This document shows, in pieces, positions 1 through 8,099 of a DNA stretch of 23,253 nt. Under the pieces are notes generated by a model that saw only the letters and a list, made by a program, of their open reading frames with translations, made no database searches and was not told the origin of the DNA. Every line of letters begins with the position of its first letter. Position 1 is the stretch's first letter. Made by a program: the position numbers and the translations under genes. Source of the DNA: an uncultured Oscillospiraceae bacterium (GTDB taxonomy: Bacteria > Bacillota > Clostridia > Oscillospirales > Acutalibacteraceae); contig CAJUNQ010000120.1 in assembly GCA_910587835.1 (NCBI GenBank), positions 1-23,253 on the forward strand, written 5' to 3'.

Positions 1-1
1 C

Positions 2-416
2 CTCTCCGTCCTCCAAAGCAGGGGCGTCCTGAGCTCCCCCAGACAGTCCTCTCCCGGCAACGCCCGCCGGGATGCCCGTCCTTTTTTGCTCCGGCCAGCC
101 GCCTTACAGCTCCGGCCCGCCGGTCTCTCCGTCCTCCAAAGCAGAGGCGTCCTGAGCTCCCCCAGACAGGCCTCCCCCGGCAGCACCTGCCGGGATGCCC
201 GTCCTTTTTTGCTCCGGCCAGCCGCCTTACAGCTCCGGCCCGCCGGCCTCTCCGTCCTCCAAAGCAGAGGCGTCCTGAGCTCCCCCAGACAGGCCTCCCC
301 CGGCAGCGCCTGCCGGGATGCCCGTCCCTTTTTTGCTTCGGCCAGCCGCCTTACAGCTCCGGCCCGCCGGTCTCTCCGTCCTCCAAAGCAGGGGCGTCCT
401 GAGCTCCCCCAGGCAG
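2..416 (-). repeat. Tandem 123-bp repeat made from the 3' end of ftsH
   Basis: Copies begin at 2, 125, 248 and 372, with spacings of 123, 123 and 124 bp. The last copy lies inside ftsH. Read on the minus strand, each unit contains the final 66 bp of ftsH (21 codons plus the TAA stop) and about 57 bp of downstream DNA. The stop triplet recurs at 104-106, 227-229 and 351-353. Each downstream segment has an inverted repeat, cccggcag/ctgccggg, followed on the plus strand by ATGCCCGTCC and a run of T, so it might slow rightward transcription; the gap before the T run is longer than usual for a terminator. No gene is seen in 1-350. The array continues to the window edge, so its true copy number is unknown. 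Confidence 0.9.
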
Positions 417-2273
417 CAGCGTTCCCGCCATCACCTGCTGGAAGTCCGCCGCATCCAGCTTCTCCTTCTCAAACAGCACCCCTGCCAGGCGGTGCAGCTC
501 ATCCATGTGCTCCTTCAAAATCTCCTCCGTCTGCCCATAGGCTGTGGAGATGATCTTCTGAATCTCCTCGTCAATCTCAGAGGCCGTGGCCTCCGAGTAG
601 TTGCTGATGTGCCCCATCTCCTTGCCCAAAAACGGGTTCGACCCGTCCGAGCCATAGGTAATGGGCCCCAGCTTCTCGCTCATGCCATATTTCGTGACCA
701 TCGCCCGGGCGATTTTGGTAGCCCGCTCAATGTCGTTGCTGGCTCCCGTAGAGATGTCGTCCAGCACCAAAGCCTCGGCCACCCGGCCGCCCAGAAGAAC
801 GATCAGCTCCTCCTTCATCTCATTGCGGCTGCGGTAAGACCGGTCCTCAGTGGGCAGGTGCATGGTATATCCCCCTGCCAGCCCCCGGGGGATAATGGAA
901 ATCTGGTGCACCGGGTCCTGGGTCTTGCAGTAGAAGGAGGAGATGGCATGCCCCGCCTCATGATAAGCGGTCAGCTTCTTCTCCTTCTCGCTCATCACCC
1001 GGCTCTTTTTCTCTGTGCCCGCCACCACCTTAATGGTGGCCTCCTCAATCTCCTCCATGGTGATGGCCTTCAGGCTCTTTCTGGCAGCCAGCAACGCCGC
1101 CTCGTTCAGCAGGTTCTCCAGGTCCGCCCCGGTAAAGCCCGCTGTCGACTTGGCAATGGTAGACAGCACCACGTCCGGAGCCAAAGGCTTGCCCTTGGCG
1201 TGCACCCGCAGAATCTCCTCCCGGCCCTTAATGTCCGGGTGTCCCACAGTGACCTGCCGGTCAAACCGACCGGGGCGCATCAGCGCCGGGTCCAGAATGT
1301 CCGGCCGGTTGGTGGCCGCAATCATAATGACCCCTTCGTTGGCCCCAAAACCGTCCATCTCCACCAGCAGCTGGTTCAGGGTCTGCTCCCGCTCGTCATG
1401 ACCGCCGCCCAGGCCCGCGCCTCTCTGCCGGCCCACAGCGTCAATCTCGTCAATAAAGATAATACAGGGGTGGTTCTTCTTGGCCTTGTCAAACAGGTCC
1501 CGCACCCGCGACGCGCCCACGCCCACAAACATCTCCACAAAGTCCGAGCCAGAGATGGAGAAGAAGGGCACCCCGGCCTCTCCGGCCACAGCCCTTGCCA
1601 GCAGGGTTTTGCCTGTGCCGGGAGGGCCCACCAGCAGCACGCCCTTGGGTATGCGCGCCCCCAGGGAGTTAAACTTGCCCGGGTTCTTCAAAAACTCTAC
1701 AATCTCCCGCAGCTCCTCCTTCTCCTCGTCGGCTCCCGCCACGTCGGCAAAGGTGGTTTTGCGCTTTTCGTCGCTCATCTGCTTGATCTTGGCCTTGCCA
1801 AAGTTCATCTGCTTGTCGCCGCCGCCCCCGGCTCCGCCCAGGTGCCGCATCATAAAAATCCAGAAGAAGATCAGGCCCCCAAACAAAATCAGCGTGGGCA
1901 GCAGACTAATCAGCCAGCTGGTCTCCGCCGGCCTGCTGATGTCCTGCACCATCTTCTCATCAGGGTGCGCCTGGTTATATTCCTCAATATACCCCGCCGC
2001 GTTCCGGTAGAACAGGTCCACGCTGGGCACTACATAGCCCACCACGGTGCCTGTTTTGTCGTTCAGCCGCAGGGTCATCTCCCCGGTGCCCAGGTTCAGG
2101 GTGTACTCCTTCACCTGGCCCGTCTCAAAATAGTTGAGGATATCCGAATACTTGTAGGTCTCGCCCCTGGGCATTCTGTTGCTGAAAAGGAAGATGATGA
2201 TAAACAGCACCACCACCGGTATGCCGATATACAGCAGCAGATTGCGCAGCTTCTTTCCGTTGTTTCCGTCCAA
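351..2273 (-). CDS. ftsH: ATP-dependent zinc metalloprotease FtsH
   Basis: Membrane-bound AAA+ protease that unfolds and degrades membrane and short-lived cytosolic proteins. The protein has 640 residues, usual for the family. A first membrane segment lies at about 11-30, an extracytoplasmic domain at 31-118 and a second membrane segment at 119-142. The AAA+ module carries Walker A GPPGTGKT (216-223), Walker B IIFIDE (271-276) and the second region of homology near 318-339. The zinc site HEAGH is at 438-442. The start is TTG at 2273: AGGAGGG (2281-2287) sits 7 nt upstream and no ATG fits in frame. It is last in the leftward order tilS-hpt-ftsH, which is conserved in Firmicutes, but is separated from hpt by a 571-bp gap full of repeats. 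Its last 21 codons are reproduced in the tandem repeat downstream. Confidence 0.97.
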   Translation of the reverse strand: MDGNNGKKLRNLLLYIGIPVVVLFIIIFLFSNRMPRGETYKYSDILNYFETGQVKEYTLNLGTGEMTLRLNDKTGTVVGYVVPSVDLFYRNAAGYIEEYNQAHPDEKMVQDISRPAETSWLISLLPTLILFGGLIFFWIFMMRHLGGAGGGGDKQMNFGKAKIKQMSDEKRKTTFADVAGADEEKEELREIVEFLKNPGKFNSLGARIPKGVLLVGPPGTGKTLLARAVAGEAGVPFFSISGSDFVEMFVGVGASRVRDLFDKAKKNHPCIIFIDEIDAVGRQRGAGLGGGHDEREQTLNQLLVEMDGFGANEGVIMIAATNRPDILDPALMRPGRFDRQVTVGHPDIKGREEILRVHAKGKPLAPDVVLSTIAKSTAGFTGADLENLLNEAALLAARKSLKAITMEEIEEATIKVVAGTEKKSRVMSEKEKKLTAYHEAGHAISSFYCKTQDPVHQISIIPRGLAGGYTMHLPTEDRSYRSRNEMKEELIVLLGGRVAEALVLDDISTGASNDIERATKIARAMVTKYGMSEKLGPITYGSDGSNPFLGKEMGHISNYSEATASEIDEEIQKIISTAYGQTEEILKEHMDELHRLAGVLFEKEKLDAADFQQVMAGTLLPGGAQDAPALEDGETGGPEL

Positions 2274-2287
2274 AGGTCAACCCTCCT
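2271..2287 (-). promoter_or_regulatory. ftsH ribosome binding site and TTG start
   Basis: On the minus strand AGGAGGG (2281-2287) is followed after 7 nt by TTG (2271-2273), which opens the frame encoding MDGNNGKKLRN. The strong site at good spacing decides for this non-ATG start. Confidence 0.75.
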
Positions 2288-2379
2288 GAGTCTAAAAGCT
2301 TTCTGTCCTCGTCTGACTGAATGGAATGATATATTATATAGTAAAAATGACAGGCATTTTTCTTTCCGCTTTTGTGACG

Positions 2380-2815
2380 CCCTCCGGCAAGGCTCCTCCC
2401 TCACGATCTGCCTCTCCAAAACAGGACGCTCGCCCGCCCCCGCCTCCGGCGGAGGCGGTAGGCCGTTTTGCTCCGCAAAACAGCCCGCAGCCGCGCAAGG
2501 ACAGCGCGTCTGCGCTCGCTGCCTTCAAAACAGCTTCCTCTTACCTCTGAGGCTCTTTGCCAGCCAGCATCTTCCTCTGAATATACTGGCAGCAGACAGC
2601 CCGCTGGCCTGCGGCCTCGCTACCTCGGACTTGCCTGCGGCAAGTCCACGGCGGCGCAGCCCTGCCCCGTCCCAAGTGAGCTCTGGGGGCGAGCTTCTTC
2701 CTCGCACCATCACGATCTGCGCCGCCTAAGGTCAAGGTCGCGAGACTCTGTCTCGCGCTCTGCAACCTTTGAAAAGGTTGACGAAACTTTTTATTCGCGC
2801 ACCCTTGCTCTTCTT
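2380..2815 (-). repeat. Mosaic intergenic repeat between hpt and ftsH
   Basis: The gap 2274-2844 holds no gene. Its part 2420-2540 has stem-loops bounded by ACGCTCGC and GCGTCTGCGCTCGCT, matching 8148-8240. Part 2565-2640 has the CTGGCAGCA ... CCGCTGGCCTGCGG module, also found at 8489-8520. The segment ending CTAAGGTCAAGGTCGC (2728-2743) leads into a hairpin AACCTT/AAGGTT (about 2764-2780) and then CTTTTTATTCGCGCAC, the reverse complement of a segment at 13687-13702. The block is therefore a reversed, rearranged member of the family best seen at 13490-14080 and 22670-23253. Boundaries are approximate. A stretch rich in A and T at 2325-2350 may carry the ftsH promoter, but no clear -35/-10 pair was found. 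Confidence 0.75.
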
Positions 2816-2844
2816 CGCTCTGGCTCTCCGCCCGCGTTGGGCGT

Positions 2845-3405
2845 TCAGTCTTCCTCATATACCTCCGGCTTCAGTACCCCCACAAACGGCAGGTTCCGGT
2901 ACTTCTCTCCATAGTCCAGCCCATACCCCACAATAAACGCGTCAGGTATCCGCGCCCCTACATAGTCCGGCTTCACCTCAGCCTCCCGCCGCTCCGGCTT
3001 GTCAAACAGCGTGCAAATCTTAATGCTCTTGGGGTCCCTCGCCCGCAGCACATCCATCAGATAGTGCAGCGTCTTCCCGCTGTCCAGAATGTCCTCCACA
3101 ATCAGCAGGTCATAGTCCTCCAAAGGAATGTTCAGGTCCAGAACAATCTTCACCACCCCCGAGCTCTTGGCCGCCGCCCCATAGCTGGATACCACCATAA
3201 AGTCCACCCCCGCCGGCACAGTCACCGCCCGCATCAGGTCCGCCATAAACACCACCGACCCCTTCAGCACGCTGACCATCAGCAGGTTTTTGCCCTTATA
3301 GTCCCAGCTGATTTCCCGTCCCATCCGGGACACAATCGCCGCCAGCTCCTCCTTAGTGAACAGCTCTCTCTCAATGTCGTCAATCATGGTCCGCTCCTCT
3401 GACAT
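2845..3405 (-). CDS. hpt: Hypoxanthine(-guanine) phosphoribosyltransferase
   Basis: Purine salvage enzyme joining hypoxanthine or guanine to PRPP to give IMP or GMP in the cytosol. The protein has 186 residues, normal for bacterial Hpt. The PRPP-binding motif VEDILDSGKT is at 103-112, and SVLKGSVVFMADL (45-57) and the C-terminal VGYGLDYGEKYRNLPFVGVL segment are typical. The start is ATG at 3405, preceded by GAGGAG and GAGGG elements; a longer open frame reaching 3594 overlaps the tilS 3' end and is not used. Only 5 nt separate it from the tilS stop, so the two are surely co-transcribed. The tilS-hpt-ftsH order supports the call. Confidence 0.95.
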   Translation of the reverse strand: MSEERTMIDDIERELFTKEELAAIVSRMGREISWDYKGKNLLMVSVLKGSVVFMADLMRAVTVPAGVDFMVVSSYGAAAKSSGVVKIVLDLNIPLEDYDLLIVEDILDSGKTLHYLMDVLRARDPKSIKICTLFDKPERREAEVKPDYVGARIPDAFIVGYGLDYGEKYRNLPFVGVLKPEVYEED

Positions 3406-3410
3406 TTCCC

Positions 3411-4748
3411 TCACTCCTCTTTCCTCTCCACAGTCCAAATCCTCTTGCTCTTCTCCGATGCCCGAAAGCCCTCCGCCGTCCCCGCGCCCGGGCACCATAC
3501 AATCTCCTCCCCCCACGCCAGCAGGGGGGTCCGGTCCCGCAGGGGTACTGGCATCCGCAATTCCTGAAAAATCTGCTTCAGGGGCTTCGAGCATCCCCGC
3601 CCCGCCGGTCGAAACCTGTCCCCCGGCCTGCGGCTGCGTACTACCAGATTTCCGTCCATTATATCACAGTCCAACGCGTTTTTGAATAACAAATTTTGAA
3701 TTTTTTCTCGATTTTCTGTTTCCGCCAGGCTTTTTTCCCTCAAAACCAGGCAAACGCCCCCCGGCAGATGGTTTTCTCCCAGCCTGACAGGCAGCGCAAA
3801 GGCCTCCGGCGGGGCCTGGACCCTTCCGGCCCAAAGCACGCCCTGGGCGCAGCGCAGCTCCACCCCGCCGGGCATGTCCCCGCCGCCGCCCTGCATCAGC
3901 GCCGCCTCCGCCAACACCAGATGCCGCCGTTCCAGCCGTCCGCAGCCAGCCTCCTCCAAAAACAGCTTCAGGGCCCGGCTCCGCACCGCCGGGTGGGCCG
4001 CCCCCAGCACAGAGGCCTCCAGGCCCCACTGGTTTTTTGCCGACTCCATCAGCCTGCGGGCCTCCCCTTCCAGATACTCCTGGTCCGCCCGCAGCAACGC
4101 CGCCGTCTGACCCGCGGCCTGCACAAACCGGGGGTTCAGCTCCCGCAGCGCCGGCGACACCTGGCGGCGCACCCGGTTGCGGGCAAAGTCCTCGTCCCAG
4201 TTGCTGCTGTCCGTCACATAGTCCAGGCCCTGTGCCCGGCAATAGGCCTCAATGCTCTCCCGGCCCACTCCCAGCAAAGGCCGCAGCAGCTTCCCTCTTT
4301 TCGGGGGAATGCCGCACAGCCCCTGGGCTCCCGCCCCCCGGCACAGGTTCAGCAGCATGGTCTCCGCGTTGTCGTCGGCATTGTGGGCCGTGAGAATCCG
4401 GTCCTCCTCCCCCGCCGCCAGCCGGTAGAAAAAGGCGTACCGCACCTGCCGGCCGCACTCCTCCAGCCCCAGCCCCTGCTCCCGGGCCAGGGCCCTCACG
4501 TCCGCCCGCAGCACCTCAATCGCCAGCCCATGCTCCCGGGCAAAATCCTGGGCGAAACGCTGGTCCCGCTCCGCCTCCTCCCCCCGCAGCAGATGGTTCA
4601 CATGGGCCAGCAAAATCCGCTCCCGCCCTGCCTGTCCCAGCAGCCAGTGGGCCAAAGCCGTAGAGTCCGCCCCCCCGGAAAAGCCCACCACCAGCCGCCC
4701 ATTTGGGGGCGCGCCTTCCAGACTGGCCCGCTCCAGCCCCTTACTCAT
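3411..4748 (-). CDS. tilS: tRNA(Ile)-lysidine synthase TilS
   Basis: Modifies cytidine 34 of the CAU-anticodon isoleucine tRNA to lysidine using ATP and lysine, changing both charging and codon reading to AUA. The protein has 445 residues. The N-terminal PP-loop is SGGADS (24-29), followed by the family segment HNADDNAETMLLNL and GLCGIPPKRG. The C-terminal TilS domain is recognised by RSRRPGDRFRP and SKPLKQIFQELRMP. The start is ATG at 4748 in ATGAGTAA, which overlaps the dnaB stop by 8 nt and suggests translational coupling. The open frame extends to 4949, but that extra part lies over dnaB codons and has no TilS similarity. Confidence 0.95.
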   Translation of the reverse strand: MSKGLERASLEGAPPNGRLVVGFSGGADSTALAHWLLGQAGRERILLAHVNHLLRGEEAERDQRFAQDFAREHGLAIEVLRADVRALAREQGLGLEECGRQVRYAFFYRLAAGEEDRILTAHNADDNAETMLLNLCRGAGAQGLCGIPPKRGKLLRPLLGVGRESIEAYCRAQGLDYVTDSSNWDEDFARNRVRRQVSPALRELNPRFVQAAGQTAALLRADQEYLEGEARRLMESAKNQWGLEASVLGAAHPAVRSRALKLFLEEAGCGRLERRHLVLAEAALMQGGGGDMPGGVELRCAQGVLWAGRVQAPPEAFALPVRLGENHLPGGVCLVLREKSLAETENREKIQNLLFKNALDCDIMDGNLVVRSRRPGDRFRPAGRGCSKPLKQIFQELRMPVPLRDRTPLLAWGEEIVWCPGAGTAEGFRASEKSKRIWTVERKEE

Positions 4749-6114
4749 GGCGCACCAGCTCCCGCGAGGAGAACCGCATAAACTCCGGCTGCCAGTGCAC
4801 CGGAATCTCCGTGGTGGCCCCGTGGCGGTTTTTGGCCACAATAATCTCCGCTGCGCTGGTGTCCATGTCATCGGTAAGCTGCCCGCCCTCGCTGACAGCA
4901 TTATACGCCTCCCGGTGAAGGAAGATGACAATGTCCGCGTCCTGCTCAATCGAGCCCGAGTCCCGCAGCTCCGAAAGGCCGGGCCGGTGGTCCTTACCCC
5001 GCTCTCCGGGCCTGCGCAGCTGCGACATGGCGATCACCGGCACATTCAGCTCCTTTGCCATAATCTTCAGGTTCCGGGTAATCTCGCTGATCTCATTCAC
5101 CCGGTTGTCCCCCTTGCGGGTGCCGGTCATCAGCTGCAAATAGTCCACAATCACCAGCTCCACATTTTTCAGCCGCCGCACCTTGGCCTTCATCTGGGGC
5201 ACGGTCATGCCAGGGGCGTCGTCAAAAAACAGCTCCGCCCTGCTGAGAATGTCTCCCGCCTCAATCAGCCGGGACCACTCCTCCTCCTCCAAATCCCCGC
5301 TGCGCAGCTTGGTGCCCTCCACCGAGGCCTCGGTGGAAAGCAGCCGGGAGCACAGCTGCTCCCGGCCCATCTCCAGCGAGAAAAACGCCACCCGCCGCTT
5401 GCTGACAATGGAGGCGTGCCGGGCAATGTTCAGCCCAAAGCTGGTTTTGCCCACACCGGGCCGGGCCGCCAGAATAATCAGGTCCGACCGGTTGAGCCCG
5501 GTGATGGTGGCGTCCAGCAGCCCAATGCCTGTGGGTATGCCCCGGTACTTGTCCCGGTCCGGAGAGTTAAGCAGGTCCAGCCGGTCAAAGGTCTCCAAAA
5601 GAATCTCCCGCACCGGCTGCAGGCCCTGGGTATACTTGCCCTGGCGGATCTCAAAAATCCGCTGCTCCGCCGCGTCCAGCAGCAGGGCCGAGTCCTCGCT
5701 CCCTGCGCTGGCGTCGTCCAGAATACTCCTGGCCGCCTGCATCAGCACCCGCAGGTCATACTTGTCCCGCACAATTCCCGCGTACACGTCCACCCGGCTG
5801 ATGGAGGGCACCAGCTGGGCCAGCTGGGTCAGATACACCCGGCCGGTCTCCTGGTCAAACTCCCGGGCCTCCCCCAGCTTGTTCAGCACCGTAACAAAGT
5901 CCACCGGCTGTCCCAGGGTGTACATTTCCAGCATAGCCCCATAGATCAGCTGGTTATTCACCGCGTAAAAATATTCCGCCTTGGGCAGAATCTCCGTCAC
6001 CACCGAGAGGCACTCCGGGTCCATCAGCACCGCTCCCAGCACCGACTGCTCCGCGTCCATGCTGAAAGGGGCCTGAGCTCCCCCCAGCTCCCATCCTCTG
6101 CTCTCATAGTCCAT
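4741..6114 (-). CDS. dnaB: Replicative DNA helicase DnaB (DnaC in Bacillus)
   Basis: Hexameric 5'-3' helicase that unwinds DNA at the replication fork. The protein has 457 residues, normal length. The N-terminal helical domain starts about residue 14 (APFSMDAEQSVLGAVL). The RecA-like domain has Walker A ARPGVGKTS (217-225), the Walker B segment ELVIVDYLQLM, and the late motifs SQLRRPGERGKDHRP and LSELRDSGSIEQDADIV. The start is ATG at 6114 with AAAGGAGC 6 nt upstream. It follows rplI, as in the Firmicutes gdpP-rplI-dnaB order, with 199 bp between them in which nothing clear was seen. It overlaps tilS downstream. No intein or insertion is present. Confidence 0.97.
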   Translation of the reverse strand: MDYESRGWELGGAQAPFSMDAEQSVLGAVLMDPECLSVVTEILPKAEYFYAVNNQLIYGAMLEMYTLGQPVDFVTVLNKLGEAREFDQETGRVYLTQLAQLVPSISRVDVYAGIVRDKYDLRVLMQAARSILDDASAGSEDSALLLDAAEQRIFEIRQGKYTQGLQPVREILLETFDRLDLLNSPDRDKYRGIPTGIGLLDATITGLNRSDLIILAARPGVGKTSFGLNIARHASIVSKRRVAFFSLEMGREQLCSRLLSTEASVEGTKLRSGDLEEEEWSRLIEAGDILSRAELFFDDAPGMTVPQMKAKVRRLKNVELVIVDYLQLMTGTRKGDNRVNEISEITRNLKIMAKELNVPVIAMSQLRRPGERGKDHRPGLSELRDSGSIEQDADIVIFLHREAYNAVSEGGQLTDDMDTSAAEIIVAKNRHGATTEIPVHWQPEFMRFSSRELVRHE

Positions 6115-6313
6115 GGCCCGGCTCCTTTCCCAGCTCTCTCTTATACCATGTCCCCACAGGCGGCCGCACCCATCCTTCCGTCAAATTCTGCCGCCGGCAC
6201 CCCTGCAAAGCCCCGCCAGATCCCAAAACCACCAGGGGTCTGGTCATCCGCAGCTCTGCGCCCTGTCAAAGCCCCGCGCAAAATCCCGGCGCAAACCCTG
6301 CCGGCACAGGCTC

Positions 6314-6760
6314 TTACTCCTCGCACACCGCCACAGTCACCGTGGCGGTAATCCCGTTATAAAGCTTCACGTCAAAATTGTACGAGCCATAGGCCTTAAT
6401 CTCGTTTTCCAGCACGATCTTCCGCTTGTCCACCTTCACGCCCAGCTGCCGGCCCAGCTCCTCGGCCAGCTCCCGGGCAGTCACCGAGCCAAACAGCTTG
6501 CCCCCCTGCCCGGCCTTGGCAAAAATCTTCACCGTCTTCCCGTTCAGAGCCTCCGCGTTTTTCCGGGCCTGGTCGGTCTCCGTCTTGATTTTATACTCCT
6601 TGGCCGCCTCGGCGTTCTTCAGCTCGTTCATGGCCTGAGCATTGGCCTCCTTGGCCAGCTTCCGGGGCAGCAGAAAGTTCCTGGCGTACCCATCCGAAAC
6701 CTCCTTCAGCTCCCCCTTCTTTCCAATGGACTTCACATCCTGCAAAAGCACTACCTTCAT
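6314..6760 (-). CDS. rplI: 50S ribosomal protein L9
   Basis: Large-subunit protein that binds 23S rRNA and stretches away from the ribosome. The protein has 148 residues, the usual length. The start MKVVLLQDVKSIGKKGELKE and the following VSDGYARNFLLPRKLA are the L9 signature; a long helix (about 41-75) joins the N-terminal RNA-binding domain to a C-terminal domain with GKLFGSVTARELAEEL. The start is ATG at 6760, with AAAGGATG upstream. It normally follows gdpP directly; here a phosphorylase and two copies of a small gene lie between. Its leader, just past the end of the frameshifted small copy, contains AAATAATTATTATTTT, also seen twice near 8302-8425. Confidence 0.97.
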   Translation of the reverse strand: MKVVLLQDVKSIGKKGELKEVSDGYARNFLLPRKLAKEANAQAMNELKNAEAAKEYKIKTETDQARKNAEALNGKTVKIFAKAGQGGKLFGSVTARELAEELGRQLGVKVDKRKIVLENEIKAYGSYNFDVKLYNGITATVTVAVCEE

Positions 6761-6786
6761 GGCTACTCATCCTTTCCAAATAATTA

Positions 6787-7012
6787 TTATTTTAACCGGT
6801 AGGTCCGGTCCCCCCGCTCCATAGCTGCAAAAACCGCTTCCAGCTCCTGCCGGGCCCGCTCCTCCTGGTCATACTCCCCAATGGGCGGGTCGGCCAGCAT
6901 CCTGTCCACATTCCCCGTGTGACAGTGTCCATACAGCCCAAACCGCTTCCCCAACATCCTCTTGACAGTGACCAGCTGGTACTCCCCCACCGTCCTGAGA
7001 CATAATATACAT
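6787..7012 (-). pseudogene. Frameshifted copy of the adjacent small gene
   Basis: Nearly identical to the intact small gene at 7037-7270. The original ATG (7010-7012) and the first codons (MYIMSQD) remain, but 8 bp present in the intact copy (TGGGAAGA on the coding strand) are missing, which shifts the frame. The rest of the original frame is intact from a GTG at 6990 and would give 67 residues ending GDRTYRLK, if translation restarted there; no good ribosome site precedes that GTG. Substitutions such as K/R, V/L and Y/H separate the copies. The stop is 26 nt before rplI. A shortened functional product cannot be excluded. Confidence 0.7.
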
Positions 7013-7036
7013 GTCCCCGCCCTCTTTCCAAAACCT

Positions 7037-7270
7037 TTATTTCAGCCGGTAGGTCCGGTCCCCCCGCTCCATAGCTGCAAAAACCGCTTCCAGCTCCTGC
7101 CGGGCCCGCTCCTCCTGGTCATACTCCCCGATGGGCGGGTCGGCCAGCATCCTGTCCACATTCCCCGTGTGACAGTATCCATACAGCCCAAACCGTTTCC
7201 CCACCATCTTCTTGACAGTGACCAGCTGGTACTCCCCCACCGTCTTCCCATCCTGAGACATAATATACAT
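7037..7270 (-). CDS. Small protein of unknown function (77 aa), intact copy
   Basis: Not recognised as a named family. The protein is soluble-looking, with no signal peptide or membrane segment and an acidic helical C-terminal half (EYDQEERARQELEAVFAAMERGD). From memory, its start MYIMSQDGKTV and the later YDQEERARQEL resemble short Firmicutes proteins of the type YIxSQDGK ... YxTEERAxEVL, but no function is known to me. The start is ATG at 7270 with AGGAGG closely upstream, 12 nt after the nucleoside phosphorylase stop, so both are probably on one transcript. A tandem copy with an 8-bp deletion follows. Confidence 0.75.
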   Translation of the reverse strand: MYIMSQDGKTVGEYQLVTVKKMVGKRFGLYGYCHTGNVDRMLADPPIGEYDQEERARQELEAVFAAMERGDRTYRLK

Positions 7271-7282
7271 GCTCCAGCCTCC

Positions 7283-8068
7283 TTATTTTTCTGACTTATC
7301 CAGCGCCGCCAGCCGCTTGCCTGTCTCTACCGCCGCCTGAAAGCAGACCTCCTCCAGCCCGAGCCCTTTCTCGTGGAGGATGCCGCTGTCCCATCCCCCG
7401 TCGTCCACCGTGTCCGTGGCGTAGAAGAACTGAGCAAACCGCACCCCCCGGAACTGCGCCACAGCCGCCAGGCTGGCGCACTCCATCTCCACCGAGACGC
7501 AGCCCTGCTCCCTCCGGCGGGCGGCCTTTCCCCGGGTCTCCCGAAAGAACGCGTCCGTGGTCCAGGTCTTGCCCTCCACATAGGGAACGCCCAGCCCGTC
7601 CAGCGCGCCGCGGCAGGCGTCCACGCTCTCCGGGTCCAGCTCCACCTGGTCCGCCGGGGGCAGATAGTGGTAGGAGAGCCCCTCGTCCCGCACAGCGGCA
7701 GTGGGCAGCAAAAGCTTCCCGTGAGAGACGCCCTTCACCAGCACCCCCGCCGCGCCAAAGTACACAAAGCACCTGCCCCCCTGGGGAATGCTCTCCTCCA
7801 TGGTAGAGGCCGCGCCCGGCCCACCCACCAGGGGCATAAACAGAGCGATCTCCGTGTCAAAGGCCTTTACCTTATAAATGGGGATAGCCCCGATACAGCA
7901 CCCAAAGTGGCTGATCTCTTCGCCGCCGTGCTGCGCCAGGACCCACTCCATAATGGGCTTAGAAAAAATACCCACGCAGATTTCCGGGAAGCCCTCCTCC
8001 GGGTGGTGATAGCAGTCCTCCGGGTTAATAATGGCCCGGCGTTCCGGGTCAAATTCATTGCACAGCAT
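7283..8068 (-). CDS. Nucleoside phosphorylase (uridine phosphorylase-like)
   Basis: Member of the PNP/UDP phosphorylase superfamily, which splits nucleosides with phosphate to give a free base and ribose 1-phosphate for salvage. The protein has 261 residues. Family features seen are GGPGAA (82-87), the core strand FVYFGAAGVL (101-110), TDAFFRE (171-177) and VSVEMECASLAAVA (191-204), which corresponds to the nucleoside-binding MEC segment. The base specificity (uridine, purine or other) cannot be read safely. The start is ATG at 8068 with AGGTGAT 5 nt upstream. It stands where gdpP and rplI are usually adjacent, and is followed after 12 nt by the small unknown gene. No sign of transfer was judged from composition. 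Confidence 0.88.
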   Translation of the reverse strand: MLCNEFDPERRAIINPEDCYHHPEEGFPEICVGIFSKPIMEWVLAQHGGEEISHFGCCIGAIPIYKVKAFDTEIALFMPLVGGPGAASTMEESIPQGGRCFVYFGAAGVLVKGVSHGKLLLPTAAVRDEGLSYHYLPPADQVELDPESVDACRGALDGLGVPYVEGKTWTTDAFFRETRGKAARRREQGCVSVEMECASLAAVAQFRGVRFAQFFYATDTVDDGGWDSGILHEKGLGLEEVCFQAAVETGKRLAALDKSEK

Positions 8069-8099
8069 ACCAGATCACCTCTCTCCTTCCTCGCGGGCT

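Noticed and set aside
318..2729. 803-codon rightward open frame opposite ftsH
   Set aside because: Shadow of the ftsH codons in GC-rich DNA; low-complexity H/L/Q/R composition and no family signature, while the opposite strand encodes a full FtsH.
4749..4949. N-terminal extension of tilS
   Set aside because: Lies over dnaB codons in another frame and is unlike TilS; ATG 4748 overlaps the dnaB stop as expected for coupling.
6141..6326. 61-codon leftward frame between rplI and dnaB
   Set aside because: Overlaps the rplI 3' end, alanine-, glycine- and arginine-rich, no ribosome site.
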